The notes beneath the pieces are model-generated. The model worked only from the letters and a program-made list of their open reading frames with translations. It was not told the DNA's origin and ran no database searches. The position numbers and the translations under genes are program-made. A stretch of DNA of 64,000 bases from Maniola hyperantus (lineage: Eukaryota > Arthropoda > Insecta > Lepidoptera > Nymphalidae): positions 186,001 through 250,000 of the forward strand of contig NC_048548.1 of NCBI RefSeq assembly GCF_902806685.2, given 5' to 3'. Shown here one piece after another: positions 56,569-64,000 of this stretch. Position 1 is the stretch's first letter. Each line of letters opens with the position of its first letter.

Positions 56569-56728
56569 CGTGGACTAGAATCTAGTCCACGACAAGTTGG
56601 GATGGCAAACGGGATATGAGGCGGGGAGACACCCCATACACCCGCACATTGCCCGCTCCGGGTTAACGCGGGAACTGTGCAGATGTGCGGGGCGTTCCCT
56701 CGCCGATTGCTATCTAAACCGCGTACAC
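56569..56728. mobile_element. MITE family M2
   Basis: ACGACAAGTTGGGATGGCAA at left and CGATTGCTATCTAAACCGCG at right are diverged M2 TIRs around a GC-rich core (CCCGCACATTGCCCGCTCC). A small inverted repeat GTGGACTAGA/TCTAGTCCAC lies at the left edge. Confidence 0.65.
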
Positions 56729-56733
56729 AACGT

Positions 56734-56926
56734 ACAGTACGCAGCCGAAAGTGATGAACATCGGCCTTTAGAATGACATTTCTTCTTTGTAGAGCGTTGT
56801 CTCTGTTACTCATACTCATATGACGTTTTGTCGGCCTCAACGACCGAGACGATGCTCTACAAATCTGCTATCTCCTTCAAAAGATCAATGTTCATCACTT
56901 TTGGCCGCGTACTGTACCTGCTCTTT
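56734..56926. mobile_element. MITE family M1
   Basis: ACAGTACGCAGCCGAAAGTG and, reversed, GTACAGTACGCGGCCAAAAG. Full length. It abuts the M2 copy on its left. Confidence 0.8.
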
Positions 56927-57162
56927 GCAATCATGTCGATGTTAGATTATACGTATAAACTTTTTAGACCCAGTGGTCTCATAGTAGCACTAGAGGGATA
57001 TATCTCCTCCTCTCGAGCAGAGGAGCCGCATTCCATTGCCGCAGTAATGATGCTCGCGCCGCATGCTACGAAATACAAATGAATCAAATATTAATTCAGT
57101 TTTGTGCAAACAATAACATTTGTGATTGCAATTAGTGCAATCTAATTATTGTGGTAAAAGAG

Positions 57163-57395
57163 TTATAGCCTAGTGGTTAAGATGTCGGCTTTCGGTTCGG
57201 GGGTTCGGAGTTCAAACACCTCTAACTTTACGAAGTTATGTGCGTTTTAAGCAATCAAATATCACTTGCTGTACGGTAAAAGATAACATAGTGAGGAAAC
57301 CTGCATGCATGAGAATTTTTCATCATGTTCTCAAAGTTGTATGAAATATGTCATTCCGTACTTGGCCAGCGTGGTATATAGTCTAGCTAGAAGAA
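57163..57395 (+). repeat. SINE family A, diverged
   Basis: CCTAGTGGTTAAGATGTCGG, GGAGTTCAAACACCTCTAAC and GTGAGGAAACCTGCATGC. It is 3'-truncated. Confidence 0.7.
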
Positions 57396-57470
57396 ATAGG
57401 GTGTTACACTGTCGTAATAAAATAATGTGATTTTTTTGTATAGCGGCACTTTATGGACTAGAATTCACTA

Positions 57471-57899
57471 CACTAGAATTCATTATTAAAGAGAATAATT
57501 TAAAAATCATGACTTTTATTTATTTTTAAAGTAATAAATTATTAACGTCACGCTGTACCAAAAGCGGTTAGTGACGTCACAAGGCGTAACGACAAATAGT
57601 TTCTAATGTTTTGACATAAAAATATTTTCCCGCAGAAATAACTCTATTTTTATGTTTAAAAATATTAATTATTAGTTCTTGACCACAATTTAATTTTTTT
57701 GTGTGATGTAACCACAATTTCACGGTTTTCAGATTTTTTCCCCTGATGTCTGATATAAGACCTACCTACCTGCCAAATTTCATGATTCTAGGTCAATGGG
57801 AAGTAGGTACCCTGTAGGTTTCTTGACAGACAGACAGACAGACAACAAAGTGATCCTATAAGGGTTCCGTTTTGCCTTTTGAGGTACGGAACCCTAAAA
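57471..57899 (+). repeat. M8 fragment followed by family B
   Basis: 57471-57600 matches the left arm of the element at 41843. 57640-57899 is the family B 3' half, ending TTGAGGTACGGAACCCTAAA. Confidence 0.6.
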
Positions 57900-58083
57900 A
57901 AGTGAATGAATTATAAAATTCATTAGGTACATAATTTTATAAACTGAAATTAACATTTTTCGATTGCTTATTGCAATCTTGTTTATACATTTCAGATTTT
58001 TTCTCGCTTGGTGTAAAATATAGTATTCATAAATCAATCAAAACCACTCTTAAATTTTTTATTGAGTTCACAGATCAGTATGA

Positions 58084-58183
58084 AAATTTATATAAGCGTG
58101 GCGCGCGAAATTTATATAAGCGTGGCGCGCGAAATGTATATAAGCGTGGCGCGCGAAATGTATGTAAGCGTGGCGCGCGAAAT
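58084..58183. repeat. 24-bp minisatellite
   Basis: Four units of AAATTTATATAAGCGTGGCG plus CGCG. The last two vary at TTTATA (TGTATA, TGTATG). Confidence 0.9.
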
Positions 58184-58189
58184 TTCCTT

Positions 58190-58530
58190 TGTAATATCAT
58201 CACCTTTGTAAAATTTCGAAATCAATGCAATAGGTATTATTTGAGACCCATTTCTCTTCTTCAGGTCGACCTTTAATTTCGGCTAGAAAACTCGTTTACG
58301 ATTTCAAGTTGGATTTATATGAATTTCCTTTCTTTACTCATAGTTCTAGAGCCAACGGTGCAGTTCTGAAGACAATTTTTTTGGCCATCATTACTGGGTT
58401 TTAACATTAATTTTTTGGCTGATCACGTCATAGTATTTTTCAGAACTTTTCAATAATTTTGTAAAATAGTTTTAAGAGTTTTATGTAAATATGTTTTTAA
58501 TTTATGTATTACTTATATATCCTTTTGTCT
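58190..58530. other. Intergenic DNA, no gene seen
   Basis: AT-rich, no frame or recognised repeat. Confidence 0.4.
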
Positions 58531-58845
58531 TCTGTATATATAAAATTCAAAGTCCTGACTGACTGACTGACTGACTGACTTATATATATATCAACGCGCA
58601 GCCTAAACCGCTGGCCCTAGAGACATAAAATTTTGAGGGTATGTTTCTTGTACAAAGTAGGTATCCACTAAGAAAGGATTTTTTGAAATTCCACTCAAAT
58701 GGGGGATGGAAGTTTGTATGAAAGTCCGTCATTTTTGAAGTTATTTGCAAGAAAATTGGTACTTGGGTTTTCGGGCACAAATGAAGAAATACGTATTAAG
58801 CACAGGATTTTTGGAAATTCAACCCCCACTACGATTTTCTAAAAA
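58531..58845 (+). mobile_element. Helitron-like element, family C1, 3'-truncated
   Basis: TCTGTATATATAAAATTC and a (TGAC)6 run at the start. It breaks off at ACGATTTTCTAAA without the CTAG end. Confidence 0.7.
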
Positions 58846-58849
58846 GTAG

Positions 58850-59280
58850 GTACAGTTCGGCCTGCTTGACGGCTCTAGATTCTAGCTATTTGAAGCCATG
58901 GCGGTAATTGACTGTTTATTGATAGTTTAAACTTTAACTGTATTGTTTAACGTACAGGTATAAAGTATCAACTCTGCCTGTAATTTACCCAATAAAATCC
59001 TCGCCGTCTCTCAGCCTATAAGTCTGCGATTGAAAAATGCCAGAGACAAGTCCAAAATTTTAATAAAGGCTCGGGCATTGCCATGAATAATTTTGAGCGC
59101 GTAACGAAAACGCCGGCGAAATTGAATCGTCCCCAAAAGTGAGGCCATTTGTATCTTGTTTTTGAAGAAAACATCTGCCCCGTTTGACGTCTCTAACTTT
59201 ATTATAAAGAGGGTGAATGTTTTCTTACGTAGAGGTCGTTGGTTTTTGATATTTAGATGCCGTCTGATAGTTTTGCCTTA
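58850..59280. other. Intergenic DNA, no gene seen
   Basis: Nothing recognised. Confidence 0.4.
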
Positions 59281-59284
59281 TTTT

Positions 59285-59610
59285 TAGGGTTTCGTACCTC
59301 AAAAGGCGAAAAGGTAACCTTATAGGATCACTTTGTTGTCTGTCTGTCGTGTCTGTCAAGAAGACCCGTTAAGGATTAGATTAGAATAGAATAGAAATAT
59401 TTTTATTCAGGTAAACTCTCACAAGTACTTTTGAATGGTGAAATGCATCTACCACTGGTTCGGAATGCCTTTCCTACCGAGAAGAACCAATAAGAAATTC
59501 GGTCTCATGAAAATCAAAACTTATAGGGTACCTCCCGTCGAACTAGAATCATGAAATTTGGCAAGTAGCCAATGTCTTATAGCACAAGGAAAATGAAAAA
59601 GCAGAAAATC
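59285..59610 (-). repeat. Family B copy with nested insertion
   Basis: TTAGGGTTTCGTACCTCAAA and (TCTG) open it. A foreign piece at about 59383-59515 (TTCAGGTAAACTCTCACAAG, CACTGGTTCGGAATGCCTTT) interrupts it. The same piece splits the 44-bp satellite at 20360-20475. Family B resumes at AAAACTTATAGGGTACCTCC. Confidence 0.65.
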
Positions 59611-59707
59611 TAGAATTTCTTGTTAGACTAAAAAAAATTAAAGAGTGTTATTTTTGTAAGTAACTTAACTTACTGCTAATGCCAATTTTATTGCTTGACC
59701 AATTATT

Positions 59708-59845
59708 TTTAGTTAGATACAAGTTAGCACTTGACTGCGATCTCAGCTGATGGTAAGTGACGATGCAGTCAGATGGAAGCGGGATAACCCGTACCCCCTG
59801 ATCGATTTCTACGGCGGGGTAGGTAACTAGCCTCCCACCAGCCTA
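59708..59845 (+). repeat. Family E copy, internally deleted
   Basis: ATACAAGTTAGCACTTGACT, GGTAAGTGACGATGCAGTCA and GTAACTAGCCTCCCACCAGC. Confidence 0.6.
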
Positions 59846-59869
59846 GACCAGAGACAATTTAGGAAGAAG

Positions 59870-60176
59870 AACCCTGAATGCCTGAGATTTCTCCGAAATG
59901 TTCTCAAAGGTGTGTGAAGTTTGCCAATCATGAACTATGACCAAAACCTTTTCCGTCTGATAGAGGAGACTCGTGGTCAGTAGTGGGCCGGCGCGCGGCG
60001 CGGCGGTAGTTTTGGTGCGTAATTATAAAACAAACAGTCCACAAACAGGTATTTATACAAAACCTTTTCCGTCTGATAGAGGAGACTCGTGGTCAGTAGT
60101 GGGCCGGCGCGCGGCGCGGCGTAATTATAAAACAAAATGGACACAAACAGTCCACAAACAGGTATTTATACAAAAA
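59870..60176 (+). repeat. SINE 3' end and 116-bp tandem duplication
   Basis: A family A 3' end (GAATGCCTGAGATTTCTCCG, GTGTGAAGTTTGCCAATCA) leads into a direct duplication. Units at 59943-60058 and 60059-60176 share CCTTTTCCGTCTGATAGAGG, GGGCCGGCGCGCGGCGCGGC and CAGTCCACAAACAGGTATTT. The duplication lies at the 3' end of the gene at 60396-63740, just beyond its likely poly-A signal. Confidence 0.8.
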
Positions 60177-60180
60177 CACG

Positions 60181-60186
60181 TTTATT
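60181..60186 (-). terminator. Likely polyadenylation signal of the small membrane protein gene
   Basis: AATAAA on the minus strand, 210 bp downstream of the stop at 60396. Another AATAAA overlaps the stop codon itself (60400-60395). Confidence 0.4.
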
Positions 60187-60395
60187 TCGGAATTCACATA
60201 ACATAAATTATAGCTTTAACAAAATTACTGATGTTTACAGTTTACACAATACTTAATCATCATTATCACAGATTATAATGCACTTCATACAACCACAATA
60301 AAGTTCAAATTCACATAGCACCAGTCTTTTGAGGCTTTTCAACAGACTATTTTGTAGAAAAATGTATTTTAACTCGTGGAGGTTACAGTCTATTT

Positions 60396-63300
60396 TTATT
60401 TGAATGTAGAGTTTTTGGACGTCGATGCACAGTCGTTAGGCTTCGTTCTGATCGGCGTGTCTTCTGTTAGGTCGCAAGAGAGCCCTTCTTTTCTGTGGTA
60501 CCAGAGCAGGCCCAGCAGGCACAGCAGACACAGAAGCACGAAGAACACCAACATAAACAGGAAGTACAGCTGAAATAAACAAAAACTTTCATCCATATTT
60601 ATATAATAAATGCGAAAATGTGTCTGTCTGTCTGTCTAATAATAAATAATAATAAATAAATAATTTATTGGTTTACCAGAATTACAACCAAAATTAGGTT
60701 AAGCTACCGATGCCTAAAATTTTATTTTTTTTATTTTTTTATTTTTTATTTATTCAACTCCTTAAATCTAGCATTACAGAAAATGGTCCTAATGCACTAG
60801 ATTAAGCCTTAAATATTATCTAAATCTAATTAATAGATTAAACTAAAAATTAAAAAAACTTATATTAAACCCCCATTATCATAGCAGATAGTTGTACACT
60901 CGTGTTATAGGCATCAGTGCTCTCCCCTTACAGACTAGAATATTAAAAACAATAAAGGAATGAAAAATATTATACAAAACAAAAACATTTTTGACATTAG
61001 GTTACAATAATATGAAGTTTAATATATTATACCTACAATTACATATACCGATTTTGATGTAATTTGGCACAGAGTTAGCTGATATCCCGGGGAAGGACAT
61101 GGGCTACTTTTTATCCCGGAAAATTAAAGAGTTTCCACGGGAATTTGAAACACCTCAATCCGCGCGGACGAAGTCGCGGGCATCATCTAGTTGATAATAA
61201 TGTTCACTAGGCTAGTTGTGACTTGTGAGTAACCGACATAGCTCAACGGGTTGCTCAAGCTGAAGTGGCAATGGGCAGGGCACATAGTTCGTAAAACTGA
61301 TAGAAGTTGGGGTCCCAAGGTGCTGGAATGGCGACCTCGCACTGGAAGACGCAGTGTTGGAAGACACCCCACTAAGTGGACGGACGACATCAGACGAGTT
61401 GCAGGGAGCCGCTAGATTCAGGCGGCGCAAGACCGCTGCCGTGTGGATGTCCCTACAAGAGACCTATGTCCAGCAGTGGACGTCTTGAGGCTAGTTATCG
61501 CCCGAGTTAAAATACATGTCGCAAATAATTTAGCGTTGCTGTACAAAATCCCATTGAAACCGATAAGATGTACCTATTGATTTATTCGACACTTGATAAT
61601 CGTGATTTATTGCATTTAAATCTACTTATTATGTAAAAATGTTTGTCCAGACTGACTGACTGATCTATATAAACGCATATAGCCTAGGTATAGTCTATAA
61701 CGCACCTAGCTACCTACCCCGTTTGTTTTTTTGGCCTACTGTTTTATTTTTAACCCTGGTAGGCACAACCAGGGTTGGGAAAAAAAGTTTTAGAAACGAA
61801 ACATTTTTGTTTAAAACTTGCTTATAGATACATGGTTAAAATATGTTTTTTCAAATAAAAACATATTTAAAACACTTGTTATCCTGCTTACAACCCCACA
61901 GGAAAATATTTTCAGAAATACCACGCGAGCAAAGCCGCCTGTTCAGCTAGTTAACATTAAAACATTATCGTTAACTTTGATCTAATCGACCAATTACCAA
62001 TGTAATACAAAACCCCGTCGTTTATTTGCGCAAAGCAAATAGTTGACGACCTTTTAAAGATGGCTGCGTCAACAAATCCCCAAGGATGACATCACCAAAC
62101 GAATCACATTCACGCATGCGTGGAGAAACAAATAATTAAGTTAACATGAAAAGAAAATAATGTTTTAGATCAGTTATTTGTCCCGAGGGTGTATTTTTAG
62201 GATGGCTTTTATTACGCAAATTACAGACAAATACATGTTTCGAAAATTGCCTGAAGTCTCCAGGCCAATGTATTTGCTTAAGCAAATTGATTTCAGCATG
62301 AAAATAGATCACTTCAACGGTGAAGGAAAACTCGTGAGGAGACTTGCGTGCTTGAGAGTTATATACCCACGGACAAGAGGAATCTCCTCTGTGGTTATAT
62401 CTAATAGTCTGAAAGGTGCGTGAAGTCCGTCAGTCCGCACTTGGCCTTTTACATCTAATGGAGAGCTGTGCTCAGTAGTGCACCGGCGATGGGTAATGAT
62501 GATGATGCTGATCCATAGAGATAGCCAGCAGGCTCAATGCTGTATGCATAGAGCTATTACAACTGGGGTAAGCAGTGCATTTATGCCTCTATGACCTGCA
62601 CGCCACTGTATACAGGGTGTAACCGGAACGCTAGCAAAAACTTAGCGTTCCTATTGTTATACCTAATACCTAAACACAATCCAATACCAATAACCATTTA
62701 CCTTATTTTGTTGGTGGTCGGAAGGTGAATATTGCATACCGCACGTTGTACGATACAGATTATAGCAGATTAAGCCTGTAGGAGCTTGTGACCCAGACCT
62801 TCGTTATTTTATAAAAGCTGAAAGTTTAATGAATTGTTAAAGTTAAAGGGGGTTGCCACGATACTAAGTGTCTGGCAATGCATGACGTGATTTCTAATAC
62901 TATTTCGAAGAAAATATAAAATAATAGGTACACTTTATAATTTGACGTAAGATTTTTTACATCTTTGTTACCTGTTATCTGTCAAAGCCAGCATGATCCA
63001 AACTTCATAGTCGCTGATCGTTCCTCTCTGTGTTGGGGACTATACGCAGAGAAAATTTCAGCTTTTATAGAATGACGAAGGTCTGGCCCTCGCGGGTTCT
63101 CTCTCTATTGTAGACCGTGTTATAATGTTCTGTATGTAATGTAATGTTTGGTGATAATAAAAAGAATACCCGGCTGAGTTTGTTGTGGGCTCTTCTCAGA
63201 CCTGGGCGCGTTTGGAACCCTCGTAGCTTTAGTTTTAAGTTTGCGTTATAATTATCACCACTATATCTTACAAATCTAACACTATACCAGACAATCAATA

Positions 63301-63740
63301 AGAGTAATTTATTACCTACTTTGAATAAATCATTTGACATTGACGTTGACTTTGACTTTGACTTTGTGTAAACACCCCGCGAGGTCATGCTCGCCCTACA
63401 GCACGACCACAATCACATATACATATCTCACACCCGGCTTTACTCACGTGTTTAGTCGACGTTAGCCTGAGTAGTTTCGTACCCGCGCGCAGTCTCAACC
63501 GCGACTGACGAACTGAGTCCTGTTAAAAAGGACCCCGGATGGGTTCGAAACTAGTCGGGCTAACGTCAACTAAACACGTGAGTAAAGCCGCATATGATAT
63601 ATGTATAATGGAAATCACTCACGATAGTTTAAACGCATATTATCACATCAGATATTTATCACATAATATACTTAAAGTAATATAAAACTCACACCAAAAA
63701 AGGCGAAAAGTGTAGCGTAAGGCGACATGGTGTCTTTCAT
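60396..63740 (-). CDS. Two-exon gene for a 73-aa single-pass membrane protein
   Basis: Exon 1 coding part is 63740-63693 (48 nt, 16 codons) with a GTGAGT donor. Exon 2 is 60569-60396 (174 nt) after TTGTTTATTTCAG. Phase 0 matches, giving 73 aa plus a stop. The ATG at 63740 is the first after an in-frame TAG 33 nt upstream; a second in-frame Met is residue 5. Residues 17-40 form a Leu/Phe/Val/Cys-rich transmembrane helix ending Trp-Tyr-His-Arg-Lys, so the polar tail of about 33 residues (EGLSCDLTED, then TKPNDCASTS) is probably cytosolic by the positive-inside rule. I do not recognise the family; it has the shape of a small integral membrane protein. The 3.1-kb intron holds LINE, SINE and MITE debris. 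Risks are that the short first exon is fortuitous, or that upstream exons were missed. Confidence 0.5.
60600..61034. other. Intron DNA of the small membrane protein gene
   Basis: Begins with a family D head (ATAAATGCGAAAATGTGTCT) and a (TCTG) run, then AT-rich low-complexity sequence (TTTATTTTTTTTATTTTTTT). No coding frame. Confidence 0.45.
61035..61192 (+). mobile_element. Helitron-like element, family D, 3' half
   Basis: TTTTTATCCCGGAAAATTAA and GCGCGGACGAAGTCGCGGGC, then ATCATCTAG before T. Confidence 0.7.
61200..61495 (+). pseudogene. Decayed LINE ORF C-terminus
   Basis: GTAACCGACATAGCTCAACG, AAGTGGCAATGGGCAGGGCA, ACTAAGTGGACGGACGACAT and GTCCAGCAGTGGACGTC follow the same order as 51822-52260 but with stops and frameshifts. 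Confidence 0.7.
62310..62505 (+). repeat. SINE family A, diverged
   Basis: CAACGGTGAAGGAAAACTCG, GCGTGAAGTCCGTCAGTCCG and CACCGGCGATGGGTAATGAT. Confidence 0.65.
62840..63120. repeat. Dispersed element shared with 50540-51130
   Basis: GGGGGTTGCCACGATACTAA, CAATGCATGACGTGATTTCT, GATCCAAACTTCATAGTCGC, TTTTATAGAATGACGAAGGT. More compact than the left copy. Confidence 0.65.
63190..63360 (-). repeat. Dispersed repeat shared with 28880-29040
   Basis: GGGCGCGTTTGGAACCCTCG and the following TAGCTTTAGTTTTAAGTTTG are the inverse of the copy in lectin B intron 6. GACTTTGACTTTGACTTTG marks its end. Confidence 0.6.
63435..63590. mobile_element. MITE with about 52-bp TIRs, family M6
   Basis: Left arm CGGCTTTACTCACGTGTTTA and, reversed right arm, the same 20 bases, continue as an inverted repeat to TAGTTTCG. 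It is 156 bp in total, about 100 bp downstream of the exon 1 donor of the small membrane protein gene. Confidence 0.85.
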
Positions 63741-63744
63741 CCAT

Positions 63745-64000
63745 CCGATGGGAAACTGACGGGAGAACAGCTATATGGGAGCCGAGTGCTACAGGGCAGG
63801 GTGCCAAGTCTTCCCATGTTTTCCCCCAAACTTGCCCCTTGGCTCACCTAACTTATTATTTTATTGATTTGACGTAACTTCTTGAACGAAAACAAGTTTA
63901 GCATTAAGTTTCTTGTACACTTATACTCATCTCCTACATCTATCATAATTTATATATCTAACCTATAGGTATAAAGAGGACAGATTTGCTGGTTTATTTG
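63745..64000. other. Possible promoter side of the small membrane protein gene
   Basis: No repeat or coding frame recognised. On the minus strand it would hold the 5' untranslated region and promoter. Confidence 0.3.

Overview
The window is animal nuclear DNA, almost certainly from a moth or butterfly. The support is a pair of dual-domain C-type lectin genes of the lepidopteran immulectin type, phase-consistent GT-AG introns, frequent CCTACCTA-type runs, and a dense load of short transposons: tRNA-derived SINEs, Helitron-like elements with TC and CTAG ends, a TTAA-flanked piggyBac-type element and several long-TIR MITEs. There are no operons or bacterial-style gene runs. Nearly all the small ORFs in the window are chance or transposon-derived.

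Four gene models survive splice-phase checking. (1) On the minus strand, 7000 to 1282, five exons including a 33-nt microexon encode a 261-aa protein I do not recognise. (2) On the minus strand, 18121 to 11940, seven exons encode a 313-aa secreted lectin with two carbohydrate-recognition domains (CRDs). (3) On the plus strand, 23950 to 29594, seven exons encode its 314-aa paralogue. (4) On the minus strand, 63740 to 60396, two exons encode a 73-aa single-pass membrane protein. The lectins are head to head, with 5.8 kb between their start codons. The plus-strand start has a kappaB-like site and a GATA site about 82-119 bp upstream, which would fit an immune-inducible fat-body gene.

The most unusual structure is in the plus-strand lectin. 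The 3' 103 bp of exon 5, which starts CRD2, plus its splice donor is repeated 14 times head to tail (26176-27617) with one base difference overall. Each junction reads CAG|GTACAAG, a potential donor overlapping a potential acceptor AG. The period is not a multiple of three, yet all three forward frames stay open. Only donors 1, 4, 7, 10 and 13 keep the downstream frame. The junction looks like a tandem duplication joined through the 5-bp microhomology TACAA.

Layout: 1-7.1 kb, unknown gene with transposons in its introns; 7.1-11.9 kb, transposons; 11.9-18.1 kb, lectin A, with two 21-bp minisatellites, a LINE remnant and a bacterial-looking intronic stretch; 18.1-23.9 kb, intergenic, with a 44-bp satellite array; 23.9-29.6 kb, lectin B with the exon array; 29.6-60.2 kb, a gene-poor transposon field with a cleanly resolved nested LINE insertion (53.2-54.7 kb) and clear Helitron copies; 60.2-63.7 kb, the small membrane protein gene. 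All family names rest on motifs read by eye. No database search was run.
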